Assembly: GCF_025264625.1 (NCBI RefSeq)
Contig: NZ_CP093313.1
Location: 1,798,001 to 1,862,000 of the forward strand
Direction: 5' to 3'
From: Occallatibacter riparius
GTDB taxonomy: Bacteria; Acidobacteriota; Terriglobia; Terriglobales; Acidobacteriaceae
Length of the DNA stretch: 64,000 nucleotides
The notes beneath the pieces are model-generated. The model did not search any database. It was given only the letters and a program-made list of their open reading frames with translations, and was not told the DNA's origin. Positions 1 to 8,202 of the stretch are shown piece by piece; position 1 is the first letter of the stretch; each line of letters starts with the position of its first letter. The position numbers were made by a program, and so were the translations under genes.

Positions 1-2
1 CG

Positions 3-1004
3 GGCTACATCTACGTCAACATCGACGACACCTGGGAAGGGAAGCGCGATGAGAACGGCGTCCTGCACACCAATGAGAAGTTCCCAGACATGAAGGCACT
101 CGCCGACTACGTTCACTCGAAGGGGCTGAAGATCGGCATCTACTCCGGTCCCGGAACCAAAACCTGTGCCGGCTACGAGGGCTCGCTCGGCCATGAAGAG
201 CAGGACGCAAAGATGTACGCCGAGTGGGGCATCGATTACCTCAAGTACGATCTGTGCAGCTTCATCCCCGACGTGATGCACAAGCAGGCGCCCAACGATG
301 AAGCAGCCCAGATGCGTCTCATGCACGCAGCTTACGAGAAGATGGGCAAAGCGCTCAAGGCTACCGGGCGACCTATCGTCTTCTCGCTCTGCCAGTATGG
401 ATGGGATTCGCCGTGGGAATGGGCTCCGGCCTTGGGCGGCAATTCCTGGCGCACCACCGGCGACATCGAGGCGAAGTGGGATTCGATGTACACGATCCTG
501 AGCCAGCAGGCTGGTCTTGAGAAGTACGCCGGGCCCGGCCACTGGAACGATCCCGACATGCTCGAAGTAGGCAACGGCAAGCTATCTCTCGCCGAGAACC
601 GCACCCACTTCACCATGTGGGCCATGCTCTCCGCGCCGTTGCTCGCCGGCAACGATCTGCCCCACATGAAGCCCGAGATCAAGGACATCCTCACCAACAA
701 AGAGGTCATCGCGCTCGACCAGGACAAGCTTGGCCGTCAGGCTTCGCGCGTCTACTCCGACGGCGAAGTGGATGTGTGGCTCAAGCACCTCTCCGGGGGT
801 GCCGGCGCGATTGCGATTCTGAATGCGGGCAGCGACCGCGTCTCGACGCATCCGTTCCATCTGAGTCTCACCAGGCTTGGCCTGCACGGGCCTATGCACG
901 CCAAGAACCTCTGGACAGGCGAAGATGTGGAAATCCGTGACGACATGCCCATCGAGATCAAGAGCCACGACGTGTTGCTGCTGAAGGTGGCTGCGGCGAA
1001 GTAG
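3..1004 (+). CDS. Alpha-galactosidase, glycoside hydrolase family 27 (5' end outside window)
   Basis: The reading frame is already open at the window edge and its first complete codons read GYIYVNIDDTWEG, the N-terminal strand region of GH27 barrels, so only the extreme N-terminus, probably with a signal peptide, is missing. The nucleophile is the Asp of LKYDLC (codon at 249-251) and the acid/base is the Asp of TTGDIEAKWDSM. The family landmarks GPGHWNDPDML and LSAPLLAGNDL follow, then a C-terminal beta domain beginning near EVIALDQDKLGR. The enzyme should remove terminal alpha-galactose from plant oligosaccharides or galactomannans. A strong hairpin terminator follows. Family assignment is secure; substrate (alpha-galactoside versus alpha-N-acetylgalactosaminide) is inferred. 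Confidence 0.93.
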   Translation, partial: GYIYVNIDDTWEGKRDENGVLHTNEKFPDMKALADYVHSKGLKIGIYSGPGTKTCAGYEGSLGHEEQDAKMYAEWGIDYLKYDLCSFIPDVMHKQAPNDEAAQMRLMHAAYEKMGKALKATGRPIVFSLCQYGWDSPWEWAPALGGNSWRTTGDIEAKWDSMYTILSQQAGLEKYAGPGHWNDPDMLEVGNGKLSLAENRTHFTMWAMLSAPLLAGNDLPHMKPEIKDILTNKEVIALDQDKLGRQASRVYSDGEVDVWLKHLSGGAGAIAILNAGSDRVSTHPFHLSLTRLGLHGPMHAKNLWTGEDVEIRDDMPIEIKSHDVLLLKVAAAK

Positions 1005-1024
1005 CGCTTACACATAATGGATCA

Positions 1025-1057
1025 GGGGAGCGGCTAACTCGCTCCCCTTTCTCTTTT
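1025..1057 (+). terminator. Intrinsic terminator of the GH27 gene
   Basis: A perfect 8-bp stem, GGGGAGCG (1025-1032) with CGCTCCCC (1040-1047), has a 7-nt loop and is followed by a T-rich tract, TTTCTCTTTT. It sits 20 bp after the GH27 stop codon. Confidence 0.8.
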
Positions 1058-1157
1058 CAGCGCGACAGACACCAGACTGGTGCTTGGATACCTCTCGCCG
1101 CAGGTGGTACCATCCAGCCGTCTACCATCTGCGATACCCCACCAGGAGGCAATGCTC

Positions 1158-1691
1158 ATGCATTCTCGCACCGCCCAACTGCTTTGCGGGTTGTTCTGCG
1201 TCTCTCTCGCCGTGTCGGTGGCGAACGCCGCCGCTCCCAAGTCTGCCCATGCCGACATCGTCAATGCCCAGGGCACCAAGGTCGGGACCGCCAAAATCAG
1301 CACTAGCGGAAGCGGCGTCAAAATTTTCGTGAAGGTCTCAAACCTGACGCCCGGCGATCACGGCATTCACATCCACAACGTCGGCAAGTGCGATGCCCCA
1401 GACTTCAAAACCGCCGGACCGCACTTCAACCCCACCAGCGCGCATCATGGCATCAACAACACGCAGGACCCCAAGCCCCACCTGGGCGACCTCGCCAACC
1501 TGACCGTGAAGCAGGACGGAAGCGGCAGTGCCAGCTTCACCGTCAACGGCATCACGCTGGCCGACGGCACCAACTCCCTCTTCCACGACGGCGGCACCGC
1601 ACTCGTCATTCATGCCAAGGCCGATGACATGATGTCCGACCCTTCCGGCAACTCCGGCGACCGCATCGCCTGCGGCGTCATTATGAAGTAG
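1158..1691 (+). CDS. sodC: Periplasmic Cu/Zn superoxide dismutase
   Basis: Converts superoxide to hydrogen peroxide and oxygen outside the cytoplasm. In the 177-residue product a signal peptide (about residues 1-26, ending ANAAA) precedes the SOD barrel. Copper ligands are H71 and H73 in HGIHIHNVGKC, H89 and H152; zinc ligands are H89, H97, H108 and D111 (HLGDL). The disulfide cysteines are C78 and C172, and R169 in GDRIACG is the active-site arginine. The ATG at 1158 is preferred because AGGAGG (1144-1149) lies 8 nt before it, whereas the ATG at 1152 is only 2 nt away. It is a monocistronic gene with its own terminator, convergent with the ergothioneine operon. Confidence 0.95.
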   Translation: MHSRTAQLLCGLFCVSLAVSVANAAAPKSAHADIVNAQGTKVGTAKISTSGSGVKIFVKVSNLTPGDHGIHIHNVGKCDAPDFKTAGPHFNPTSAHHGINNTQDPKPHLGDLANLTVKQDGSGSASFTVNGITLADGTNSLFHDGGTALVIHAKADDMMSDPSGNSGDRIACGVIMK

Positions 1692-1705
1692 GATCGCTGA
1701 AGATA

Positions 1706-1740
1706 GAAAGGCGTCTCCGCCACGAGACGCCTTTCTATTT
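1706..1740. terminator. Bidirectional terminator between sodC and egtD
   Basis: A perfect 12-bp stem, GAAAGGCGTCTC (1706-1717) with GAGACGCCTTTC (1724-1735), has a 6-nt loop. It lies between two convergent genes; the A/T-rich flanks allow it to work in both directions. Confidence 0.85.
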
Positions 1741-1754
1741 ATCGGTACGAGAAG

Positions 1755-2735
1755 CTACACCGCCGCTGCCAGGTGCACGCCGAACCAGCCGCGCTCGTCC
1801 GTCCAGGTGTGCTCAGCTCCAAATCCCGCGGACCGCAGCAGCGCCTCGGCCTGGCCCGGCCGATATTTGTAGCTGTTCTCGGTGTGAATGGTCTCACCGC
1901 GGCGGAAGCAAAGGTTCAGCTCCAGGTTCGGAATCTGCACCGCCTGTCCGATACGGCTCTCCAGGTGCATCTCAATCCGCGAGTGAGTGGGATTCCAAAC
2001 GGCCCGGTGCGCAAAGGCGTCCAGATCGAAGTTCGCCCCGAATTCGCGGTTCAGTCGCACCAGAATATTCTTGTTGAAATCCGCCGTCACCCCCGCTGCA
2101 TCGTCATATGCGTCCAGCAGCGTACTCTGGTCCTTCACCAGGTCAACACCCAATAGAATCGAATCTCCGGCGCGGAGCGCAGAACGCACGTTGCGCAGCA
2201 GCCCCGCCGCCTCATGCGGCTCAAAATTGCCGATGCTCGACCCGATGTAGATCACCATGCGGCGATGCCCGAACAGCGGCGGATCCAGTGTGAACGCGTG
2301 CGTGTAATCCTCCACGCGCGGACTCACCAGGACACCTGGAATCTCCGCCTCAATCCTCTGCTGGGCTTCCGCCAGAGCCGTAGCCGAGACGTCCACAGGC
2401 TCGTAGAGCACCGTATCCTGGCGTTCCACTGCCGCGCGCAATAGGATCCGCGTCTTGTCGCAGGAGCCCGCACCCAGTTCGACAAGCTGGAGCGCCTCGT
2501 TGCCGGCCGCCGCGGCAACAATCTCTTCCGCACGCTGGCTCAGGATGCCGCGTTCCGTGCGCGTCACGTAGTACTCAGGCAGCTCCGTGATCTGGTCGAA
2601 CAGCCGCGAACCGGCCGCGTCGTAGAAAAGCCAGGAGGGCAGCCACTTCGGTTGTGACACCAGTCCTTCAGTCACAGCCGCCGCCATCCGCTTATCCGGT
2701 TGTAAGCTGTTCAGGGGAAGCGAGATTGTTGTCAT
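1755..2735 (-). CDS. egtD: L-histidine N-alpha-methyltransferase
   Basis: Makes hercynine (N-alpha-trimethylhistidine) from histidine with three S-adenosylmethionine molecules, the first step of ergothioneine synthesis. The 326-residue length fits the family. Visible landmarks are the N-terminal LPEYYVTRTERGIL segment, the SAM-binding LVELGAGSCDKTR, and YIGSSIGNFEP, which belongs to the methyltransferase fold. It follows egtB on the same strand after a 36-bp gap, so the two genes form an operon. The pairing with egtB makes the assignment much firmer than sequence alone. Confidence 0.93.
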   Translation of the reverse strand: MTTISLPLNSLQPDKRMAAAVTEGLVSQPKWLPSWLFYDAAGSRLFDQITELPEYYVTRTERGILSQRAEEIVAAAAGNEALQLVELGAGSCDKTRILLRAAVERQDTVLYEPVDVSATALAEAQQRIEAEIPGVLVSPRVEDYTHAFTLDPPLFGHRRMVIYIGSSIGNFEPHEAAGLLRNVRSALRAGDSILLGVDLVKDQSTLLDAYDDAAGVTADFNKNILVRLNREFGANFDLDAFAHRAVWNPTHSRIEMHLESRIGQAVQIPNLELNLCFRRGETIHTENSYKYRPGQAEALLRSAGFGAEHTWTDERGWFGVHLAAAV

Positions 2736-2771
2736 GCCAACTTTCTTGGATGCAGCTTTGGTTGCAATACG

Positions 2772-4121
2772 TTAGCTTGCCAGCCGGATACCCGAAAACT
2801 GCCACCGGATATCCGGCGCGAAAAAGTTTCGATAGCTGGAACGAATATGTGCCGTTGGCGTTATGCACGACCCCCCGCGCAGCACCATCTGACCGCTCAT
2901 GAATTTTCCGTTGTACTCGCCCAGCGAGCCCGGCAGCGGCCGGAACCCTGGATATCCAAGGTATGCCGAAGCTGTCCACTGCCAGCAGTCGCCAAACAGC
3001 TGCCAAGGACGCTGGAAAGGAACCGGCGCCTCCGGTACGAGCACCTTCCCACGCGGCGGCTTCCGCAGGACCTCCTGCTCGACGAGCTCGCTTGCCGGCA
3101 TGGTCATAAGCGTGCCCGAATCGAGCAGATTTCCCGTAATCAACCGACCTTCCGCGGCGGCTTCCCATTCAAATTCGGTCGGCAGCCTGTATCCAGCCCA
3201 CCGCGCGTAAGCCTCCGCCTCATAGAAGCTCACCTGGCTCACCGACGCATTCTTCATCTGTGTCAGCGGAATCTCCCCACGCAAGGTAAAGACAGTCCAT
3301 TCGCCGCTGCCGCTCGACCAGTAAAGCGGCGCGTTCCATCCGTGCGCCTGGACTGCATTCCATCCATCGCTCAGCCAGAGCTCGGGCCGTCGATATCCGC
3401 CGTCTTCAATGAACTCCGCGTATTCGCCGCATGTCACCAGCCGCTCGGCCAGCCCATAGGGCTCCAGCCACACCCGGTGCCGCGGCAGCTCGTTGTCGAA
3501 GCAGAACGTCTCCCCAGCGTGCCCCGCCTCGAGAAGACCGCCTTCGAAGCGGAGAAACTGCAGAGGGGCCGCCGATCCGGCCGCACGCAACGGAGCCTCC
3601 AGCTTTCGATAAGCCGGGCGTAGCGGATTGGTAAAGAAGGCGTGCAGGATGTCGGTCAGCAGCAGCTCCTGGTGCTGCTCTTCGTGGTTCGCGCCCAGTT
3701 CGATCCGCTTCAGGACTTCCGGCTCGGGGCTCTGGTCCAGCAGTTGCTCCACTGCCTCATCCACGTGCGCTCTGAAGCGAAGGATCTCCTCCAGACCCGG
3801 CCGTGAGAACGAGGACCGCAAGCGCTTCTCAGGGAATGCCGCGAATGTCTGGTAGTAGCTGTTGAACAGCCACACAAAATCCGGATGGAACGGCTGGTAA
3901 CCGGGCACGAACTCCCGCAGCACGAACGACTCGAAGAACCACGCGGTGTGGGCGAGGTGCCACTTGGCGGGCGAGGCCTCTGGACACGATTGCACCATCA
4001 TGTCCTCGGGCGTCAGAGGCTCGCACAACGCCATAGTCCGGCGTCGAACCTCACGGAAACGCTCCGCCACCGTGGTCGACGGGGCGTTCGTTTGTGCACT
4101 CATAGGGGTAGTCGTGCTCAT
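2772..4121 (-). CDS. egtB: Ergothioneine biosynthesis iron-dependent sulfoxide synthase
   Basis: Couples hercynine to a thiol (gamma-glutamylcysteine or cysteine) with oxygen. The 449-residue product has an N-terminal DinB-like domain carrying the iron ligands: H58 in KWHLAHTAWFFE, and H146 and H150 in HEEQHQE (HX3HXE). The C-terminal half is an FGE-sulfatase domain ending in VLRGGSC, RSSYRNFF and SGIRLAS. The ATG at 4121 starts MSTTTPMS with GAGGG upstream; a longer frame to 4178 has no family support. First gene of the egtBD operon and divergent from the TPR gene at 4420. No egtA, egtC or egtE is nearby, which leaves open use of cysteine directly, as known for the acidobacterial Chloracidobacterium EgtB. 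Confidence 0.93.
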   Translation of the reverse strand: MSTTTPMSAQTNAPSTTVAERFREVRRRTMALCEPLTPEDMMVQSCPEASPAKWHLAHTAWFFESFVLREFVPGYQPFHPDFVWLFNSYYQTFAAFPEKRLRSSFSRPGLEEILRFRAHVDEAVEQLLDQSPEPEVLKRIELGANHEEQHQELLLTDILHAFFTNPLRPAYRKLEAPLRAAGSAAPLQFLRFEGGLLEAGHAGETFCFDNELPRHRVWLEPYGLAERLVTCGEYAEFIEDGGYRRPELWLSDGWNAVQAHGWNAPLYWSSGSGEWTVFTLRGEIPLTQMKNASVSQVSFYEAEAYARWAGYRLPTEFEWEAAAEGRLITGNLLDSGTLMTMPASELVEQEVLRKPPRGKVLVPEAPVPFQRPWQLFGDCWQWTASAYLGYPGFRPLPGSLGEYNGKFMSGQMVLRGGSCITPTAHIRSSYRNFFAPDIRWQFSGIRLAS

Positions 4122-4419
4122 CGTGCGGTTCCCTCGTGCAGAAGAGTGTACCTCACACCTGTTACCGACGGGCTGCAAGTTGGTGCAGGCCGGTCGATTC
4201 CAGGCCGTTCAGGGAGCCGAAGCACCACGTCACCATCGAGCGACTGCAGGGATTTCGGGGGCCCATTCTGGCCGAAGTTTTGACCAGTTCAAAGCTCTTG
4301 GATGCCGCTTAACAGATTCGGTAGCAGAAGAAATCAATTTAGTGGTTTAATTGCCAATTAACCAAGACGCGCGCCGTAAACGACGAGCGCCCACGTTCCT
4401 TCGCCGTAAAGGAGGGAAT

Positions 4420-5256
4420 ATGAGTAGGCATCGTTTTTCTGGATGGCCATCAGTATGGCTGGCGGGGCTTGCATTTGTCTTGCAGCCGTCGATGGGTCCT
4501 GCCCAGGCCCCGGTCCAGCAGGCAGCTGTTCAACAGCCGGAGCAGACTGCGCCCAAGGCACAGGAGTTTCAGCCCACCCCCGAGCAGATGGGCGACTCCC
4601 TCATGGCGCATCAGCGCTATCAGGCCGCAATCGAGGAATACAAGAAAGCCGCGCCCACATCCATCTCAGCCCTGAACAAGATGGGAGTGGCCTACCAGCT
4701 CATGTTCAACACTAACGATGCCACCAAGTGCTACCAGGCCGCCCTTAAGCGCGATCCGAAAAATGCTATTGCCTGGAACAACATGGGCTCGGTCTACATG
4801 ACCGAGAAGCTCTATGCCACAGCGGAAAAGACCTATAAGAAAGCGGTCAAGCTCGATCCCAAGACAGCCCTGTTCCGCAAAAACATGGGCACCGCCATGC
4901 TGGCCCAGCACAAATACAAGAAGGGTTGGGCGGAGTATCAGGCCGCCCTTGCCATGGACCCGAATATCTTCAGCCACAATGGCAATATCCGCGTCGAAAA
5001 CCCCAGCACCATCCAGGACCGCGGAGCCATGAACTTCTACATGGCCAAGGGCTGCCTGAAGGCGGGCATGACTGAGAAGGCCATCTATTACCTCCGGCTG
5101 GCCCTCAACGAGGGATTCACCACGCCGAAGAAGATCCTGGCGGATGCTGAACTCGCCCAGCTCCAAGACAACCCGGAGTTCCAGCAGATGATGGCGGCAC
5201 AGGGCGTCTATCTCAACGGCGACCCGTCTTCTGCACGGCCGCAGGTCCGGCAATAG
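4420..5256 (+). CDS. Secreted tetratricopeptide repeat protein
   Basis: A 278-residue exported protein. The ATG at 4420 follows AAAGGAGGG and opens onto a signal peptide (WPSVWLAGLAFVLQPSMGPAQA). A Pro/Gln-rich linker precedes at least three TPR units, recognisable by ALNKMGVAYQ, AWNNMGSVYM and FRKNMGTAML with the A-A-L-DP helix-B pattern (CYQAALKRDP, TYKKAVKLDP, EYQAALAMDP). A further helical pair (FYMAKGCLKAGMTEKAIYYL) ends the fold. TPR superhelices bind other proteins; the partner is unknown. It is divergent from egtB across about 300 bp and stands alone. Confidence 0.82.
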   Translation: MSRHRFSGWPSVWLAGLAFVLQPSMGPAQAPVQQAAVQQPEQTAPKAQEFQPTPEQMGDSLMAHQRYQAAIEEYKKAAPTSISALNKMGVAYQLMFNTNDATKCYQAALKRDPKNAIAWNNMGSVYMTEKLYATAEKTYKKAVKLDPKTALFRKNMGTAMLAQHKYKKGWAEYQAALAMDPNIFSHNGNIRVENPSTIQDRGAMNFYMAKGCLKAGMTEKAIYYLRLALNEGFTTPKKILADAELAQLQDNPEFQQMMAAQGVYLNGDPSSARPQVRQ

Positions 5257-5355
5257 CCGCCTAAAGCAACGACCTTAGGAGGGCAAGCTCCTCTCCGTCG
5301 TCTCTACTCCGCGAAACCGCGTCTATCCTAATGAAGCAGTCTCCTGGGGGTAGCC

Positions 5356-6159
5356 GTGCATCTTCGTCCTGTTGTCCTCTTCGCGCTCGCAGTTGTGCTC
5401 ACTTCCACAGCATTTTCACAGGACGCTCCTTCACCCGGGCCGGGGCAGTTGCAGTCGGATCAGTCCGGTCCGCGCGGCCGCGGCTGGAGCGGTGGCGGCA
5501 TGGGCATGGGTTCCGGCATCATGGGAACCGTCACCGAAGTGGCCTCCGACCACCTCACCATCAAGAATGAGGCCGGCGAGAGCTGGACCATCAACTACAG
5601 CGTCAACACGCGGATCATGAAACAGGCGCCGCGACCCGCTGGGCAGCCCGGCGTCTCCAACCAGGCCGGTTCGCCTCCCTCCGGTGATCGAACCTACGGC
5701 CACGCCATGGGCATGGGCGGAAATCCTCCCTCCGCCATCAAGGCCAGTGAGATCAAGGTGGGAGACACCGTAATGGCCGGTGGCGAAATGAACCGGGATG
5801 CCAGGTCTGTTGGCGCCGTGGGCATCATGGTCCTCGACCCCGAGCGCGCCCGGCAGATGCGCGAGATGCAGGCCAACTTCGGCAAAACCTGGCTACTCGG
5901 CCGTGTGACGGCCATCAATGAAACCACCGTAAGCATCCAGGGCGGCCCCGACAACGCGTCGCGGACATTCGTCGCCGACGAGAACACCACCTTCCGCCGC
6001 CGGCGCGAGCCGATCACCCTGGCGGACATTCAAGTGGGTGACACAGTGCGTGTCGACGGCGCGCTGAAGGCCGGTCAATTCGTAGCAACCGCGGTGAGCG
6101 TTATGACACCGCAGGGAATGGGCGGCCAGACACCGAGGCAGGGGCCGCCGCCACAATAA
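5356..6159 (+). CDS. Secreted DUF5666-like protein
   Basis: A 267-residue exported protein of unknown function. Translation most likely starts at the GTG at 5356, just after a G-rich Shine-Dalgarno-like run, giving the signal peptide HLRPVVLFALAVVLTSTAFSQ. A Gly/Met-rich stretch precedes two small beta-barrel-like units: IMGTVTEVASDHLTIKNEAG with KVGDTVMAGGEM, and LLGRVTAINETTVSIQGG with QVGDTVRVDG. This alternation of a short OB-like strand set and an I-x-V-GDxV strand is the DUF5666 pattern. The C-terminus is Gly/Pro/Gln-rich. Family call moderate. Confidence 0.65.
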   Translation: MHLRPVVLFALAVVLTSTAFSQDAPSPGPGQLQSDQSGPRGRGWSGGGMGMGSGIMGTVTEVASDHLTIKNEAGESWTINYSVNTRIMKQAPRPAGQPGVSNQAGSPPSGDRTYGHAMGMGGNPPSAIKASEIKVGDTVMAGGEMNRDARSVGAVGIMVLDPERARQMREMQANFGKTWLLGRVTAINETTVSIQGGPDNASRTFVADENTTFRRRREPITLADIQVGDTVRVDGALKAGQFVATAVSVMTPQGMGGQTPRQGPPPQ

Positions 6160-6234
6160 ACCCCGTTTAATCGGCCCATGAAACTGAAGGGTGTGGGGAG
6201 TATCTTTCTATTCCCTAGTCCCTGTTCCCTGCCT

Positions 6235-6981
6235 TCACCCCATGTACATCCCGCCGTTCACGTCCAGCACGTGCCCGGTGATGTACGCAGCCGCGTCCGA
6301 AGCTAGAAATGCCACTGCTCCGGCAATATCCTGGTCGCTTCCCGCCCGGCCTAGTGGAATCGAAGCCAGCATCGAATTGCGGAGCTCTTCGCTCAACACG
6401 TGGGTCATCGCCGTCTCGATATATCCCGGCGCCACTGCGTTCACCGTGATGCCGCGCGAAGCCAGTTCCCGCGCCAGCGACTTGGTCATGCCGATCATCC
6501 CAGCCTTGGATGCAGCGTAGTTCGCCTGCCCCGCCTGCCCGGCGCGGCCCACCACGCTCGTGATGTTGATAATGCGCCCCCACCGGTTCTTGAGCAGCGG
6601 CCGCAGCAGCGCCTGCGTGAGCAGGAACGCGCCGGTCAGGTTCGTGGAAATCACATCGTCCCAGTCAGCGCGCTTCATCTTCATCGCCAGGTCGTCGCGC
6701 GTGATGCCCGCGTTGTTCACCAGGATTTCGACCTTGCCGAGTTTGTCGAGCACGGCCTTGGCTCCGTTCTTGATCGACTCCTCGCTTGCCACATCCAGTG
6801 CGAACGCGGCAGCCTGCCCACCGGCAGCTTCGATCTCCGCAGCTACCTCGGCGAGCTTGGCCTCGTTCCGGGCTGCCAGAGCGACGGTCGCCCCCTGGCG
6901 AGCTAGTTCGAGCGCGCATGCCCGCCCAATTCCCTGTGAAGCGCCGGTCACCAGCGCGATTCGTCCCTGCAGATTTGCCAT
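6235..6981 (-). CDS. fabG: 3-oxoacyl-ACP reductase, SDR family
   Basis: NADPH-dependent reduction of 3-oxoacyl-ACP in fatty-acid elongation. The 248-residue product has the cofactor motif TGASQGIG (12-19), NNAG (89-92), N114, and the catalytic triad S142, Y155 and K159 in the ANYAASKAG context. The C-terminus GHVLDVNGGMYMG is characteristic of FabG within the large SDR family. The ATG at 6981 (MANLQGRIAL) is chosen because family members start at this point; the frame stays open to 7038. No acpP, fabF or fabD is adjacent. Confidence 0.88.
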   Translation of the reverse strand: MANLQGRIALVTGASQGIGRACALELARQGATVALAARNEAKLAEVAAEIEAAGGQAAAFALDVASEESIKNGAKAVLDKLGKVEILVNNAGITRDDLAMKMKRADWDDVISTNLTGAFLLTQALLRPLLKNRWGRIINITSVVGRAGQAGQANYAASKAGMIGMTKSLARELASRGITVNAVAPGYIETAMTHVLSEELRNSMLASIPLGRAGSDQDIAGAVAFLASDAAAYITGHVLDVNGGMYMG

Positions 6982-7222
6982 CTCTCTTTCCGCTTTCCGG
7001 CGCATGCCACACAAGGACAGCGCACATTCAAAAGTCATTATAGGGAGTGCACCTGTGGCCGCTCGGTTTCTGCTTCGTAAGAAGCGTGGAGGGAGAAAGG
7101 GCTGCGGGGCAGGGGGCGGTACAAGCTGCAGAACGATGGACGGGGGTCCGCGCGGGCGAAGGGCTCCGGTGGCCTGAATTTGGACCGTATTAGTCTGATT
7201 ATTATCAATGGGTTAGCGCGCC

Positions 7223-7243
7223 GGGGGGGGGGGGGGGGGGGGG
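7223..7243. repeat. Homopolymeric tract of 21 G
   Basis: 21 consecutive G, preceded by CC and followed by TAGTGCC. This is exceptionally long for a bacterial genome and is prone to slipped-strand length change or to sequencing/assembly error. It lies about 240 bp upstream of the fabG start and about 300 bp upstream of padR. Confidence 0.9.
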
Positions 7244-7370
7244 TAGTGCCCGATGAGACTTCGAAGATGGGGGAGGGTGCCCCGGAGATCAGCCTGATCT
7301 CATGTCGAACGGGTGGAGCTGGCGAAATTACTCCAGAAGTCAAAGATAACGGGTCGATCATGAGAAATCG

Positions 7371-7384
7371 GTGACGGGAGTCAC
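7371..7384. promoter_or_regulatory. Crp/Fnr-like palindrome (GTGACGGGAGTCAC)
   Basis: GTGAC-N4-GTCAC, one of nine GTGA-N6-TCAC sites in this window. It lies about 160 bp upstream of the padR start codon. Confidence 0.5.
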
Positions 7385-7506
7385 GTGGTGTTTGCCGCCC
7401 AGCGTTGTCAGTATTCCCATTCTCAATCGTTCGAGATCTTCGGGGAGGGGGTGGGTAGGGGTCGCAGTCGCTGCGCATGTCTCTCCTTCGAAGGGTTTTA
7501 AATCGA

Positions 7507-7524
7507 ATATAGCTCGAGCGATAT
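7507..7524. promoter_or_regulatory. Imperfect inverted repeat upstream of padR
   Basis: An 18-bp inverted repeat with a CTCGAG core and one mismatched pair, flanked by ATAT arms. Its centre is 30 bp, close to three helical turns, from the centre of the palindrome over the padR start, so the two may form a double operator. Confidence 0.5.
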
Positions 7525-7534
7525 AGTGTTCATG

Positions 7535-7556
7535 ATATAGTTCATATGAACTATAT
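7535..7556. promoter_or_regulatory. Perfect 22-bp palindrome over the padR start codon; likely autoregulatory operator
   Basis: ATATAGTTCAT (7535-7545) is followed directly by its exact reverse complement (7546-7556). The right arm starts with the ATG of padR. PadR regulators bind dyad operators and commonly repress their own gene; a site here would block transcription or, as RNA, hide the start codon in a hairpin. Confidence 0.65.
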
Positions 7557-8202
7557 GACTATCGAGCTTGGGATTTGGGAAATCGCCGTCCTCGCCCTCC
7601 TCCGGGAGGCCCCCCTGCACCCCTACCAGATGCAGCGCCTGCTGCAAATCCGGCACAAGGCGGAGCTCCTTGCGCTCAAGCGCGGTTCGCTGTACCACGC
7701 CATCGCTCGCCTGGTGAAAGCTGAGTTGATCGCGGTGGAGGGCACGGGCCGAGAGGGACGCCGGCCGGAGCGGACCACCTATCGCGTCACCGAGAAGGGG
7801 GTAGAGGCGTTGGGGGAGGGGTTGCGGCGGATGGTGGCCGAGCCGCGCCGCGAGTCGTCAGAGTTCATGGCGTCGATGAGTTTCCTGGTTTATCTGCCGC
7901 CGGCTGAGGCGGCGGAGCGGCTGGAAGAACGCGCGCAGCGCCTGGAGGCCGAGATTGCGGCCCGCAAGGCCGGGCTGGTGGGGGCGTCTGCTTTTCTGCC
8001 GCGCATTCATCTCGTGGAGAGCGAATACCTGATTGCGATGCTCACGGCGGAGCTTGGGTGGGTGCGCGGCCTGGCGGATGACCTCTGGTCGGGCGATCTG
8101 GACTGGAATCTGGACCAGATTCTTGCTCACACCCAGGCGGAGCGCGCGCAAGCCGCCGAGCAGGCCGCCGCGAAATCCAACGCGGGAAGGAAAAAGTCAT
8201 GA
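7546..8202 (+). CDS. PadR family transcriptional regulator
   Basis: A 218-residue DNA-binding protein. The N-terminal winged helix is clear: LAVLALLREAPLHPYQMQ-like helix 1 (ILALLREAP reads AVLALLREAP here), GSLYHAIARLVKAELI for the recognition helix, and the wing GRRPERTTYRVTEKG. The C-terminal half (about residues 100-190) is a Glu/Arg-rich coiled-coil dimerisation region of the Vir_act_alpha_C type. ATG at 7546 is embedded in a perfect palindrome; an in-frame ATG at 7555 is an alternative. Its stop overlaps the next gene by 4 bp, so the pair is translationally coupled and the membrane protein is its likely target. The ligand is unknown. Confidence 0.88.
   Translation: MNYMTIELGIWEIAVLALLREAPLHPYQMQRLLQIRHKAELLALKRGSLYHAIARLVKAELIAVEGTGREGRRPERTTYRVTEKGVEALGEGLRRMVAEPRRESSEFMASMSFLVYLPPAEAAERLEERAQRLEAEIAARKAGLVGASAFLPRIHLVESEYLIAMLTAELGWVRGLADDLWSGDLDWNLDQILAHTQAERAQAAEQAAAKSNAGRKKS

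Larger units (their letters stand above)
6982..7545. other. Gene-free stretch between fabG and padR
   Basis: 564 bp with no supportable coding sequence. It contains a run of 21 G residues, one Crp/Fnr-like palindrome, and two inverted repeats at the right end belonging to the padR promoter. Apparent open frames across the G run would encode poly-Pro or poly-Gly and have no family features. Confidence 0.7.

Noticed and set aside
7038..7478. A Pro-rich minus-strand frame crossing the 21-G run
   Set aside because: Its poly-Pro arises from the homopolymer; no ribosome-binding site, family or hydrophobic pattern.
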